Part shown: piece by piece, positions 16,610 to 24,036 of the stretch
How positions within the stretch are numbered: position 1 is the stretch's first letter
Layout: each line of letters begins with the position of its first letter
Virus record (IMG/VR): IMGVR_UViG_3300025133_000334
Coordinates: 1 to 36,014 of that record
From: a virus
Reading direction: 5' to 3' (one strand)
Length of the DNA stretch: 36,014 bases
Translations under genes and position numbers: made by a program
The notes under the pieces: model-generated
What the model was told of the DNA's origin: nothing
The model's input: only the letters and a program-made list of their open reading frames with translations
The model's database searches: none

Positions 16610-18355
16610 TTAGTGGGTTTCTGCCCAGTTAGTTCCTATCTTGTAGTCCCCATCTAAGGGGCATCTCATGTTAAACTTAATTCCTGCGTCCTTAATACAC
16701 TCCACTGCCAACCAACCAAATTCCTCTGCCTGTTTCTTAACTACTTCAGTTTGGAATTCATCATGTACGTTGGCTACAAATCTGTATTCTATATTATGTA
16801 TTTTAGCATATGTATCTAATGTTGTCAATGCCTTTTTCATAATAATTGCACCGGCTGACTGTAGAAGTGTATTAAGTGCCGCATGTGGTGACCTGATGAT
16901 TAGTTTCCTTCCGTCCAACCCCACAAGATATCCTTTTGTATTAACGACTCTTTCCACTCGTTCCCGTAGGTCTCGTAAAGCTGGTGTATTTCGGAGGAAC
17001 TCGTCTTTAAGTCTTGCGCCATCTTTTTTAGAACCTCCGACGATAGACCCGATTTTAGAATCTCCCGCTCCATAGAGGAAAGCGTAGATAAAAGTTTTAG
17101 CGTTGTCTCTTGTTGTAAGTCCAGTAGCGATTTGATTTGCTGTGTGTATGTCTCCATTAATGACTTCATTAGTGTACTCCTTATCATTCATGTAATGTGC
17201 CAACATGCGTAGTTCTAACCCAGACGCATCGACACCAACTAGTTTGTAACCCTCTGGGACTGTCCAGCAACTACGGCATTCCTTTCCATAGGGTGAGTAA
17301 CTTGCGGGGACCTGGGCCACATTAGGGCCACTATGGGTCATTCTCCCGGTCACTGCGCCTATTGTATTCACACTACCATGTACTCTTCCGTCTTCCTCAG
17401 TCTTCTCAAGCCATGAGTCCACCATCCCAACTCTCTTGACTATCATAAGGTACTCAGCTATTAACTGAGCCTCAGGTATATTCACCTTACTAAGTACCTC
17501 CTCGTCCACCAAAGGTCTACCTGTGGGAGTAAAGTCCTTAGGTTTCCACCCGTAGAACTCAAGGTGTCTTGCTATCTGTTGACGAGAACCTAAGTTGAAT
17601 TCATTCCAATCAACTCTTGTAAAGGGACCACCTACGTTGCACATATCATCACCTAAGAACTTAATATTAGTGATTTTATAACGTGATCCGCCCTTTATTA
17701 ACTCAGGCTCTATAGTTTCTTCAGTTGACGTAGGTAGAGGGATGAACTTCTCATGTACCTCGTCCTCTAGTTCCATCTTACGTTCCTTAAGTTTGGCCTG
17801 TAGATCATGTAGCTTACGTTGATCCACAAGCCAACCATTGTCCACTTGCTTTGTGATTATCTTCTGTACCTCATGCTCTAGCTCTACGGACTCCCCTGTA
17901 AATGACTCAAGCTTTTTAATAAGAGTAGTATAAACGTGATGGGTTAAATCCAAGTCCCTTTCGCAGTACTTAATCATCTCAGGGGACAGTTGTGTCCAAT
18001 CATCATGGTCTCCCTTGGGAGACTTAAGTCGATCACCCCATGCCTTAAGACTATGACCGTCCTCTAGTTGAGGATTGAAAAGTCTAGATAGGACCAAAGT
18101 ATCTATAATCTCATGTCCACTAAAGTCCAACCCCAGATGCTCCTCAAGTACGGGAAGATCAAACCCTATAACATTGTGACCAATAATATGAGTATATCCA
18201 GCAAGATCATTTTTAATCTCCTCTAAATCATGAAGGGGAAAGTAGTGCTTGATCTGGTTCGTCTGCAGGTCCTTTGTACCCATCATCCAGATAGTCCCCA
18301 CGTTTCGGTTCACTAGCTCTGTGGTCTCTATATCTAAGATAAGTTTCTTCGTCAT
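16610..18355 (-). CDS. DNA polymerase, family A, T7-like
   Basis: This is the 581-residue replicative polymerase with proofreading. 3'-5' exonuclease motifs: LDIETT (Asp8, Glu10), NVIGFD (Asp66) and YCERD (Tyr130, Asp134). Polymerase motif A is VDASGLELR (Asp376, Glu381). Motif B is RDNAKTFIYAFLYGAG (Lys420, Tyr424, Tyr428). Motif C is VHDE (Asp532). Tyr424 sits where E. coli Pol I has Phe762 and T7 has Tyr526, typical of fast, lytic T7-like polymerases. A thioredoxin-binding loop is not evident at this length. The start (GAGAG 8 bases upstream) gives the expected N-terminus, yet the upstream HNH gene runs 128 bases into it. Confidence 0.97.
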   Translation of the reverse strand: MTKKLILDIETTELVNRNVGTIWMMGTKDLQTNQIKHYFPLHDLEEIKNDLAGYTHIIGHNVIGFDLPVLEEHLGLDFSGHEIIDTLVLSRLFNPQLEDGHSLKAWGDRLKSPKGDHDDWTQLSPEMIKYCERDLDLTHHVYTTLIKKLESFTGESVELEHEVQKIITKQVDNGWLVDQRKLHDLQAKLKERKMELEDEVHEKFIPLPTSTEETIEPELIKGGSRYKITNIKFLGDDMCNVGGPFTRVDWNEFNLGSRQQIARHLEFYGWKPKDFTPTGRPLVDEEVLSKVNIPEAQLIAEYLMIVKRVGMVDSWLEKTEEDGRVHGSVNTIGAVTGRMTHSGPNVAQVPASYSPYGKECRSCWTVPEGYKLVGVDASGLELRMLAHYMNDKEYTNEVINGDIHTANQIATGLTTRDNAKTFIYAFLYGAGDSKIGSIVGGSKKDGARLKDEFLRNTPALRDLRERVERVVNTKGYLVGLDGRKLIIRSPHAALNTLLQSAGAIIMKKALTTLDTYAKIHNIEYRFVANVHDEFQTEVVKKQAEEFGWLAVECIKDAGIKFNMRCPLDGDYKIGTNWAETH

Positions 18356-18680
18356 CTAAAATACTCTCGTTAAATTTCCAAGCTATATGCTCAAGATCGT
18401 GACAAGGTCCACATAGAACCACACATTTATTGGCTTCGTCAAGGGATTTTTGTGAAGGCCCTTTAACCCCTCTCCACCTCGTTACGTCTACCTTCATTAC
18501 TTTGTCGGCAGGGACAGGGTGATGGAAATGTAATAACTCTATAGGGTATTTAGTCCAACAACATTCACAGGATGAATCACATCTGTTATCTAAGTAAATC
18601 TGTTTATTCCATTTTCCCATATCGGCATAGAACTTACCCTTTGAATAAACTGAGGCCCATGCTTTAAAATTCTTCATCAT
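18228..18680 (-). CDS. HNH endonuclease overlapping the polymerase gene
   Basis: The product is about 150 residues. Zinc cysteines lie in CECCWTKYP, the HNH histidines in LLHFHHPV, and a second part in NKCVVLCGPCHDLEH (with CxxCH). This is the C-C-HH-C-C-H layout of HNH nucleases. ATG 18680 (or 18677) overlaps the end of the primase-helicase gene. The core is complete by about residue 100. The rest (RASEPKRGDYLDDG...) is read from DNA that also encodes the first 43 residues of the polymerase in another frame. It may be a free-standing homing-type nuclease or a replication nuclease. Confidence 0.88.
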   Translation of the reverse strand: MMKNFKAWASVYSKGKFYADMGKWNKQIYLDNRCDSSCECCWTKYPIELLHFHHPVPADKVMKVDVTRWRGVKGPSQKSLDEANKCVVLCGPCHDLEHIAWKFNESILDDEETYLRYRDHRASEPKRGDYLDDGYKGPADEPDQALLSPS

Positions 18681-20319
18681 CAACGTCCCCTGTCTCTGGG
18701 TTACAAGTCTCTACCATACGCCCTGTATCCCTGTCGTACAAAAGGTAACAAGCAGGTCCGGTCTCACCACTGTAGCGATTCTTAAGTACCCTTACGGTAG
18801 TGGTGTTACGTATGGTTAGGTCCTCATGTTGCTGATCTCTCTCTAACCCAATGACCATATCGGACAACTGAGCTATGGCGGCTGAACCCCTCAACTGACC
18901 AAGTGAAATCTTACCGCCGTCCTCATGGGCCTTACCGTCAGGCCTCTTAAGATGGGACACTAGGAAGATACCTACACCAGTCTCCTCCACAATGGTACGG
19001 AACTTAGTCATAATACTGTCGATAGCCTTACGCTCGTCGTTGTTCTCCTGATCAGACACAATGATGCTTAGGTGGTCGATAATGACCCACTTACAGTCAG
19101 TCCCTTTAATCATGTACCTTAGCTTGGACAGGAGATTGTCCTCTCCGGTGCTGCCAAAATGCTCCATCAAGGTGAACCTACCCGTACCTAAGGTCATGTT
19201 GAACCATTTAATATGATCAGACTTTGGTATGTCCGGGTCATTCCTGAGTGTAGGCAGTGGAAGGTTAGCCTCAATGGACATGATACCCTTACCCGTTAGG
19301 TCTACGGATTCCTCAAGCGCCATAATGCCAATGTTATCACTGGTCTGCCGTAGTAGATAATGGCTTAACTCTCTGGTCACCTGAGACTTACCCATGCCAG
19401 AGCCTGACGTAAAGGTAACTAACTCCTTAGGTCTGAACCCGTGAGTAAGTATGTTAAGGCAGGACCATGGATAGGGGACACTCTCCACAATAGGGGAATT
19501 AATGATACGATCATAGAGGTCGGCCCCATTGATTAGCCCAGAGGGTTTGTAGGGTTTTGCGTCCCACCAAGCCCTTGTGAACTCCTGTAGCTTACCCTGC
19601 ACAAGCATCTCCCCTGCGTCCTTAAGGGGTAACTTAACCACCTTGGCCTTACCATGAGAGAACAAAGGTAGCACTTGATCCAAAGCCTTCGATCCGGCAT
19701 CATCATTGTCAAAGCAGAGTACTATGGACTCAAAGCTCTCAAGCCATTCTAGGTTGTTTTTAATGTCAGTCTTTGCACCTGCCGCACCAGTCCTAATGGA
19801 CACTACGGGCCACTTACCGTCGAACATCTCACTGACTGCCATGGCGTCGATCTCACCCTCAGTGATGGTGACTGCCCTACCTCCCTCACCGTACAGATGT
19901 TGACCAAACAAAGCTAAGTTGCTTGAGTCCCCTTGATAAGGGAATGTTTTGTTGTTCACAATTCTAGTCTTGACACCGGACATTTTACCAGTATCTCTAT
20001 TGTAGTAAGGGTAGTGGTGCTTAACTATATCAGTCCCTTTGTACTCCAAGGTAACACCAAACTTCTCCACAATCCTCTGTGAAATACGTCTGTCCTTAAT
20101 TGGACCAGCTACACCGGACATCTCAAAATTACCTTTCTCTCTATGTTCAACTACGTTTGTAGTTACTCCATTACCATTGGCATAGTGACCACATTTGTAG
20201 CAGTACACATGACCATCGTCAAAGACACCTAGGTTATCACCCTTACGGTCATGCCCTGACTCACGGCACCTAGGACAAGGCTCCTTACGTATCTCTTTGC
20301 TTTCAACTTTCTGTAGCAC
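18664..20319 (-). CDS. Fused primase-helicase (T7 gp4-like)
   Basis: This 551-residue protein unwinds DNA and primes lagging-strand synthesis. An N-terminal zinc ribbon has Cys15/Cys18 and Cys40/Cys43 (CPRC...CYKC). The TOPRIM motifs are TEGEIDAM (Glu154) and FDNDDAG (about 203-209). The DnaB-type motor has Walker A SGSGMGKS (305-312), Walker B WVIIDHLS (Asp415), then VSHLKR, LRGSAAIAQLSD and an arginine-containing NRYSGETG. It ends DVDDEEF: an acidic tail with terminal Phe, as in T7 gp4, where it contacts the polymerase. Start is GTG with AAGGAG 8 bases upstream. Confidence 0.96.
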   Translation of the reverse strand: MLQKVESKEIRKEPCPRCRESGHDRKGDNLGVFDDGHVYCYKCGHYANGNGVTTNVVEHREKGNFEMSGVAGPIKDRRISQRIVEKFGVTLEYKGTDIVKHHYPYYNRDTGKMSGVKTRIVNNKTFPYQGDSSNLALFGQHLYGEGGRAVTITEGEIDAMAVSEMFDGKWPVVSIRTGAAGAKTDIKNNLEWLESFESIVLCFDNDDAGSKALDQVLPLFSHGKAKVVKLPLKDAGEMLVQGKLQEFTRAWWDAKPYKPSGLINGADLYDRIINSPIVESVPYPWSCLNILTHGFRPKELVTFTSGSGMGKSQVTRELSHYLLRQTSDNIGIMALEESVDLTGKGIMSIEANLPLPTLRNDPDIPKSDHIKWFNMTLGTGRFTLMEHFGSTGEDNLLSKLRYMIKGTDCKWVIIDHLSIIVSDQENNDERKAIDSIMTKFRTIVEETGVGIFLVSHLKRPDGKAHEDGGKISLGQLRGSAAIAQLSDMVIGLERDQQHEDLTIRNTTTVRVLKNRYSGETGPACYLLYDRDTGRMVETCNPETGDVDDEEF

Positions 20320-20329
20320 TTGTGTTCTC

Positions 20330-20340
20330 CTTAAGTAGTC
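20330..20340 (-). promoter_or_regulatory. GACTACTTAAG motif in primase-helicase leader
   Basis: On the minus strand GACTACTTAAG runs directly into the GGAG ribosome site of the primase-helicase gene. The same 11-mer occurs in the leaders of the small gene at 22005 and of the small terminase gene. It could be an operator, an RNA element or a shared translation enhancer. No factor is known. Confidence 0.4.
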
Positions 20341-20346
20341 ATTGGC

Positions 20347-20390
20347 GGGGAGGGAGTCTCTTGATCAAGGACACAGGACACTTCCTCCCC
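20347..20390 (-). other. Intercistronic stem-loop upstream of primase-helicase
   Basis: Nine bases (ggggaggga) pair with ttcctcccc, one G-T pair, across a 26-base loop that itself contains the palindrome cttgatcaag. It fills the 104-base gap between the SSB stop and the primase-helicase start. With no T-run it may be a processing site or an attenuator rather than a strong terminator. Confidence 0.4.
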
Positions 20391-20423
20391 TCTCTCCACT
20401 ATAGCTCTCCTACGGTGTGTTAG

Positions 20424-20801
20424 TTAAAAGTCCTCATCATCCACATCGTCAGTATCATGAATGGCTAACTCCAAGACTTTGATCTTCTTGAAGTACGGAG
20501 CCACACCGTGTGTAGGGTGTGCCTTACCCGGAGTCCACATGACCTTAACTTTGGAACCATAGGGAATCTGTTTACTGGTAGGTTCACCTTCCACATCCAG
20601 TACCTGAAAGTCAGGATACTTAGTTACAAACTTCCGTTGCTTCTGGTTTTGGTATTCCCTAAGGTGGACACCTTCACTCTCCACCGCTTCGGCTTCCTCT
20701 GCCTCAAGGGTGAGGACGATGCTGTATTTGCCAGTGTCCTGACCATTAAACTTTTCTGTTTCCTGAAGATCAGAAAACGCCACGATACCCTCTGTAATCA
20801 T
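20424..20801 (-). CDS. Single-stranded DNA-binding protein (T7 gp2.5-like)
   Basis: This 125-residue protein has an OB-fold-like pattern. Strands run GIVAFSDL, TGKYSIVLTL, then KFVTKYPDFQVLDVEG, YGSKVKVMWTPG and APYFKKIKVLEL. The acidic C-terminus DTDDVDDEDF ends in Phe. In T7 gp2.5 that acidic, Phe-terminated tail binds the polymerase and helicase. It is shorter than gp2.5 but sits beside the primase-helicase. The GPYFKK-like segment near the end is typical of viral SSBs of this group. A strong AGGAGGG ribosome site lies 8 bases before the ATG. Confidence 0.82.
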   Translation of the reverse strand: MITEGIVAFSDLQETEKFNGQDTGKYSIVLTLEAEEAEAVESEGVHLREYQNQKQRKFVTKYPDFQVLDVEGEPTSKQIPYGSKVKVMWTPGKAHPTHGVAPYFKKIKVLELAIHDTDDVDDEDF

Positions 20802-20815
20802 ATCTTTAGCCCTCC

Positions 20816-21013
20816 TTAGGCTGCTTTGGAATAACGAACGTACTTACGTCCGGTAGGGTCTGTCTTACGAACCCGGTTGATCACTACTCCCTGTTCCTCT
20901 AGATCATTAATCCGACGAGACAGTGAAATAATGCGGTACAGGTCACGTGCTTCATAGTTCGAGATGCTACGACCTGCGTTAAAATGTTTATTCAACATTT
21001 GTAATTGTGTCAT
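20816..21013 (-). CDS. Small helix-turn-helix protein (HTH_39-like)
   Basis: The start is ATG 21013 (65 residues), with AGGAG 8 bases upstream. A longer frame to 21076 would run across a clear promoter. The sequence MTQLQMLNKHFNAGRSISNY, then EARDLYRIISLSRRINDLEE and a basic wing KTDPTGRKYVRY, is the pattern of a common phage winged-helix domain (HTH_39 type). As the first gene after a strong promoter and before SSB and helicase, it may regulate the replication genes. Confidence 0.8.
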   Translation of the reverse strand: MTQLQMLNKHFNAGRSISNYEARDLYRIISLSRRINDLEEQGVVINRVRKTDPTGRKYVRYSKAA

Positions 21014-21047
21014 GTGTTTAACTCCTGTTTTCTGATTAACTACCAAT

Positions 21048-21076
21048 ATAATAGCATGTCTAATTTTGTTTGTCAA
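21048..21076 (-). promoter_or_regulatory. Strong sigma-70-like promoter for the replication genes
   Basis: On the minus strand a perfect TTGACA (21076-21071), a 17-base spacer and TATTAT (21053-21048) point left. The expected start of transcription is near 21041, leaving a short leader before the HTH gene's AGGAG and ATG 21013. It would drive HTH, SSB, primase-helicase and the genes beyond. Use of host RNA polymerase fits the lack of a phage polymerase. Confidence 0.82.
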
Positions 21077-21081
21077 GTGTT

Positions 21082-21261
21082 TTATTCTCTACACTCCATC
21101 ATCTCTATAATAGTATGCAACTTATTCACTAGTTTTTCATCGTCAGGGGTTACCATGGTCTGTAAACGGATTACCTGACTGACAATCTCAGTGCATCTAG
21201 TCAATTGCCAGTCGGCCCCTTGGTCAAATGCTTCGGTATATTCATTTGTTTCATTAAGCAT
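21082..21261 (-). CDS. 59-residue hypothetical protein
   Basis: The frame (MLNETNEYTEAFDQGADWQL...) begins at an ATG 8 bases inside the end of the preceding gene, with GGAAGG upstream. It ends just before the minus-strand promoter at 21071-21076. It is an acidic, helical protein (TEIVSQVIRLQTMVTPDDEK, KLHTIIEMMECRE). No family is recognised. Good ribosome site and packing support it. Confidence 0.6.
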   Translation of the reverse strand: MLNETNEYTEAFDQGADWQLTRCTEIVSQVIRLQTMVTPDDEKLVNKLHTIIEMMECRE

Positions 21262-21421
21262 CTTTAGGTCCTTCCTTCTTTAGTATCTCAAGTGCGACAT
21301 CATAATTATGAACTACGTTATTAATCATTAGGAAACTGGACGTAGCACCTAGGTCATGTTCCTTGATGTACTTTAGCCTCTCGTTAACCTCAGTACGTTG
21401 TGGTTTAGTTAATTTTATCAC
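21254..21421 (-). CDS. 55-residue hypothetical protein
   Basis: This frame starts with GTG (MIKLTKPQRTEVNERLKYIK...), has GAGGA 8 bases upstream and overlaps the previous gene by 17 bases. The product is mixed-charge and helical (SFLMINNVVHNYDVALEILK, ending EGPKDA). No motif is visible. It belongs to the run of small early genes. Confidence 0.58.
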   Translation of the reverse strand: MIKLTKPQRTEVNERLKYIKEHDLGATSSFLMINNVVHNYDVALEILKKEGPKDA

Positions 21422-21662
21422 TACTTAGTTCCTCTTCACCCTTAATGGACCTCTGTAGCCTATAGGGGAGACAAACCAAAGTCATTGTATGCTTATGGTG
21501 TCCCGCTATGTAGCTCTTATTCCCCATTGTGTACCTAATCCTACTTGCTGTATTCTCGCATACGTCCTCAGTCATTGCAATAGGGGAATAAGGTAAAGGT
21601 TTCCACTGTAATTGTCCATTACTCGACATGAACATTATGTATACTGTGAAAAACAGTTTCAT
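21405..21662 (-). CDS. 85-residue putative exported or membrane-associated protein
   Basis: The first residues (MKLFFTVYIMFMSSNGQLQW) look like a short signal peptide: a lysine, a hydrophobic core and small residues. Two cysteines (ENTASR preceded by VCE, and LVCLPYR) could pair outside the cytoplasm. It starts at an ATGA overlap with the preceding gene. Similar small exported proteins occur in phage early regions, but no function is assigned. Confidence 0.65.
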   Translation of the reverse strand: MKLFFTVYIMFMSSNGQLQWKPLPYSPIAMTEDVCENTASRIRYTMGNKSYIAGHHKHTMTLVCLPYRLQRSIKGEEELSSDKIN

Positions 21663-21847
21663 AACTCATTACCCAGTGGCTCCGTTGGCTCGATGCGCCC
21701 TAATTCGTCACTATGCCGGGTAATTAGAAGATGTTTGTCAAGCTCATCGTCATAAGTACCGTCTACACAAATACCACCCTGGAAGTAAGCACCTATACTA
21801 ACACTCTTCCAGACCTCTTCGGTGACTACAAAAATTTGATACTGCAT
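21659..21847 (-). CDS. 62-residue hypothetical protein
   Basis: This small acidic protein (MQYQIFVVTEEVWKSVSIGA...) reads as beta strands in the first half, with ICVDGTYDDELDKHL in the middle. It starts at a TAATG junction with the preceding 52-residue gene, whose end carries a good GGAG. It stops at an ATGA junction with the next. No family is recognised. Confidence 0.65.
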   Translation of the reverse strand: MQYQIFVVTEEVWKSVSIGAYFQGGICVDGTYDDELDKHLLITRHSDELGRIEPTEPLGNEL

Positions 21848-22005
21848 TAGTCTACTCCTCTGTAAAAATCTCTAATCTGTTGATCGGCGTCTTTAGCTCC
21901 TAAGGACCGCTTACGATGCCGAAAAACCTTAGGCCGATAATACCTATCCATAATCACTTTCTGGTAATTTCTCTTCTTAAGTACTTTCCGTTGCTTTTTA
22001 ACCAT
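21847..22005 (-). CDS. 52-residue basic hypothetical protein
   Basis: The frame (MVKKQRKVLKKRNYQKVIMD..., ending DFYRGVD) is very rich in Lys and Arg, so it may bind nucleic acid. Its TAA overlaps the next ATG (TAATG), and the GGAG for that gene lies in its last codons. Upstream sit a GAGAGA stretch and the 18-bp inverted repeat. It fills what would otherwise be a 250-base gap. Confidence 0.6.
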   Translation of the reverse strand: MVKKQRKVLKKRNYQKVIMDRYYRPKVFRHRKRSLGAKDADQQIRDFYRGVD

Positions 22006-22029
22006 TGCTTTTCTCTCTTCTTAAGTTGT

Positions 22030-22095
22030 CTTAAGTAGTCATAAGGAGTATAAACTTAAAGTTATCAAACTAAGTTATCCTTATGACTACTTAAG
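22030..22095. repeat. Perfect 18-bp inverted repeat between early genes
   Basis: cttaagtagtcataagga (22030-22047) is repeated exactly in reverse complement at 22078-22095, around a 30-base AT-rich loop. The loop itself has a 6-bp aactta/taagtt pair. As RNA this is a long perfect hairpin in the early transcript; as DNA it is a large operator-like palindrome. No T-run follows, so a processing site (RNase III-like) or an operator is more likely than a simple terminator. Confidence 0.75.
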
Positions 22096-22100
22096 TTATT

Positions 22101-22289
22101 CTACTCCCATTCGTCTATAATGTCAATAGGTATTTTCAAACCTAGTGGATCAAACAGAGAATTATCCTCTAACTGTGTCTTATTTGTCACTTGATTACAG
22201 ATCGAACAAGTGTCCCTAAACTCACCATTATCGTCTTTAATAGTTAATTCGTCATGGGCTAAACGTTTATCGCATATCCTACAGCGCAT
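22101..22289 (-). CDS. Small zinc-ribbon protein
   Basis: This 62-residue protein begins MRCRICDKRLAHDELTI and has a second cysteine pair in DTCSICNQVT. That is CxxC-x23-CxxC, typical of a four-cysteine zinc ribbon. The remaining C-terminal part is acidic (IPIDIIDEWE). Such small zinc proteins in early phage regions sometimes bind host polymerase or nucleic acid; nothing here shows the target. It overlaps the upstream gene by 11 bases. Confidence 0.72.
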   Translation of the reverse strand: MRCRICDKRLAHDELTIKDDNGEFRDTCSICNQVTNKTQLEDNSLFDPLGLKIPIDIIDEWE

Positions 22290-22485
22290 TGTCTCTGTCC
22301 CCTATCACTTTTTTATGGTGGTCCAGTACTTCCTGCATCGACATACCCTTTAGAGCCTCCTTAAAATGGCTTTCAGCAAGCTTCATTATGTCGGCATGGG
22401 CAATAAAATGGAGTTCATATTCCCATAGATCGTCAATGATTTCGTCTTTGTCATTGGTAAATATATCATAATATAGTTCATTCAT
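22279..22485 (-). CDS. 68-residue hypothetical protein
   Basis: I choose ATG 22485, right after the upstream stop (TAG, 4 bases between), with GGAAAGAG as ribosome site. The longer frame to 22563 would run over that upstream gene. The product is acidic and helical (MNELYYDIFTNDKDEIIDDL, then AESHFKEALKGMSMQEVLDH). It has no recognised motif. Confidence 0.62.
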   Translation of the reverse strand: MNELYYDIFTNDKDEIIDDLWEYELHFIAHADIMKLAESHFKEALKGMSMQEVLDHHKKVIGDRDNAL

Positions 22486-22489
22486 TGGT

Positions 22490-22693
22490 CTACTCTTTCC
22501 TATTCTGTAATGTCCAGCTTGCAGCCGTGAGTTTTCTAAAGTCACTAAGGTACATATCACCATCTAGTTCTACTGCATTTCTCATAGGTTCTACTACTAA
22601 TTTGTCTAACTTGTCAAGCAATTCTTCGGCATTACCGTATTCTTGCCATCCTAAACGATACTTATTCTTAGCCGTTCTTTTCTCCGAACTCAT
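22490..22693 (-). CDS. 67-residue hypothetical protein
   Basis: This small, mixed-charge helical protein (MSSEKRTAKNKYRLGWQEYG..., then AEELLDKLDKLVVEPMRNAV) has a basic N-terminus and no recognised motif. It ends just before the next gene's ribosome site. The 78-base gap upstream (22694-22771) holds an AAAGGAA site and no clear promoter. Confidence 0.62.
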   Translation of the reverse strand: MSSEKRTAKNKYRLGWQEYGNAEELLDKLDKLVVEPMRNAVELDGDMYLSDFRKLTAASWTLQNRKE

Positions 22694-22771
22694 AACTTTA
22701 TTCCTTTCATTATGTCAACTTTTCCACCATTGAAAAAATTGATGTTCAACCGCTGATTAGTTGCCTGTTTT

Positions 22772-23119
22772 CTAATCCTCCCTTTGTGACACCTTAACAA
22801 AGAAACCAGCCCTTTGTTGTAAGTCGTTGAAATCATACCAATAGTTCTCTTTAAACTGATCACTGGCAAAGGTTAATTCTAACCCTCTAACACAATCATT
22901 GATATAACTGTCCCCAAGGTCATATCTGTCGTATGTGTAGTCTGATTTGACCGCAATGAACCAACGAGCATAGTTGTTTTCGTTCTCTAAGGCGGGTTTT
23001 TGGTATGCTTTAAGTACTCTTACCTCAGTGTCACCAAATGGACCAATACCCTTAAAAATCGCATATGGGTTATCTTTATCCCGTGACTTGCTGATTACGT
23101 TCTTCTGTTTAATAGTCAT
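22772..23119 (-). CDS. 115-residue hypothetical protein
   Basis: This protein looks beta-rich, with several aromatic residues: YAIFKGIGPFGDTEVRVLKA, YARWFIAVKSDYTYDRYDLG, YWYDFNDLQQRAGFFVKV. No family is recognised. It has its own promoter candidate about 50 bases upstream and a GGAG ribosome site 9 bases before the ATG, suggesting a distinct transcript start within the early arm. Confidence 0.68.
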   Translation of the reverse strand: MTIKQKNVISKSRDKDNPYAIFKGIGPFGDTEVRVLKAYQKPALENENNYARWFIAVKSDYTYDRYDLGDSYINDCVRGLELTFASDQFKENYWYDFNDLQQRAGFFVKVSQRED

Positions 23120-23165
23120 AACACATTACTCCAATCTTAGTTTAAACGAGTTAATGAAGAATTTA

Positions 23166-23194
23166 ATTATACACTACTGCCGCAAAAATAGCAA
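23166..23194 (-). promoter_or_regulatory. Sigma-70-like promoter within the early arm
   Basis: On the minus strand TTGCTA (23194-23189), 17 bases, then a perfect TATAAT (23171-23166). The -35 box is weak (4 of 6) but the spacing and -10 are ideal. It would fire toward the gene starting at 23119. The rest of 23120-23254 holds only peptide-sized frames without support. Confidence 0.6.
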
Positions 23195-23254
23195 TACAAA
23201 AATAACATAATCTTCATATAATTTATGCATAGCTGCTATTCCTTTTCTCACTAC

Positions 23255-23401
23255 TCATAATATTACCTCTATCCAGTTAACTCTATCCCTGCGCCTAATT
23301 TTCTTGCGTATCTTTAGCAATCTAATCCCCGCAACTACAATTGTAGTTACTTTAAAACGCTGACCTCTATTATATTCGATATATCGCCTGAATAAAAACA
23401 T
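23255..23401 (-). CDS. 48-residue strongly basic protein
   Basis: The frame (MFLFRRYIEYNRGQRFKVTT..., then LLKIRKKIRRRDRVNWIEVI) follows the Gp88-like gene by 17 bases, with AGGAG 10 bases before its ATG. It has about 14 Arg/Lys residues. A nucleic-acid-binding role is conceivable, or membrane association through the VVAGI segment. No family is recognised. Confidence 0.55.
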   Translation of the reverse strand: MFLFRRYIEYNRGQRFKVTTIVVAGIRLLKIRKKIRRRDRVNWIEVIL

Positions 23402-23418
23402 TGTTCTAATCTCCTTTA

Positions 23419-24036
23419 TTAGTGTTTCCTATAGGCTACATTCTTGACCTGTTTAGACCAACATGCACGACATTGGTCACATTTACCGCCTTGTTGAGGT
23501 GCTGGACACTCATGCCCTATAGCTTCCCCCACCTTGTCAAATACAGTAGACGTATTGAGTCCATTAGGGGCGATACCGTTAACCTTAGAACCACTCAGGC
23601 GAACCACTAGGTTATCCGGCAATTCAACCCCTTTGAGCATATCGCGTTCCTGAGTAGGTAACCAGTGGTTGACCTGAGGTGTTAACCTAGCGACACGTAC
23701 AATGGCCATTAGCATCTTTTTAGACTGTAAATCACCACTATCAAACCAGCGATGGTAACTTGTCCCGTTACGTTCTATTTGAAATACCATTGCCTGAACC
23801 CATTGTTCCGTCCTGGCTCTATTCCACTTCTCCAGATTAGCTTTCCATCCTTTGTCTACACTAGGGCGCAGTTTCTGCAGTTTCCTAGCGTAGCATTGAT
23901 TGCATGGAGTACCTTTAACCATGGCAAGCTTTGAACCTGTTTTACAAGCGAATGCGTCAATGGCGTAGCTTGTCCCTGGCATTTTAGAATTACCCTTGGA
24001 TACTTTACCGAATTCAATTGCTTCTTTAACTAACAT
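23419..24036 (-). CDS. Gp88-like (gene product 88 / DUF7227) cysteine-motif protein
   Basis: This 205-residue protein has the recognisable run of the phage Gp88 family: GTPCNQCYARK near the start, then YHRWFDSGDLQS, WLPTQERDM, VVRLSGSKV, and a C-terminal CPAPQQGGKCDQCRACW. Seven cysteines in CxxC arrangements suggest an iron-sulphur or zinc site. The biochemical role of the family is not established to my knowledge. ATG 24036 has AAAGG at good spacing and overlaps the upstream gene by 11 bases; a GTG at 24045 is also possible. Confidence 0.82.
   Translation of the reverse strand: MLVKEAIEFGKVSKGNSKMPGTSYAIDAFACKTGSKLAMVKGTPCNQCYARKLQKLRPSVDKGWKANLEKWNRARTEQWVQAMVFQIERNGTSYHRWFDSGDLQSKKMLMAIVRVARLTPQVNHWLPTQERDMLKGVELPDNLVVRLSGSKVNGIAPNGLNTSTVFDKVGEAIGHECPAPQQGGKCDQCRACWSKQVKNVAYRKH

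Noticed and set aside
23120-23257. Very short minus-strand frames, one beginning MSSEKR like the gene at 22693 and one reading as an 18-residue hydrophobic peptide
   Set aside because: They are 11 and 18 residues, lack ribosome sites and overlap the promoter area; the shared MSSEKR is too short to matter.
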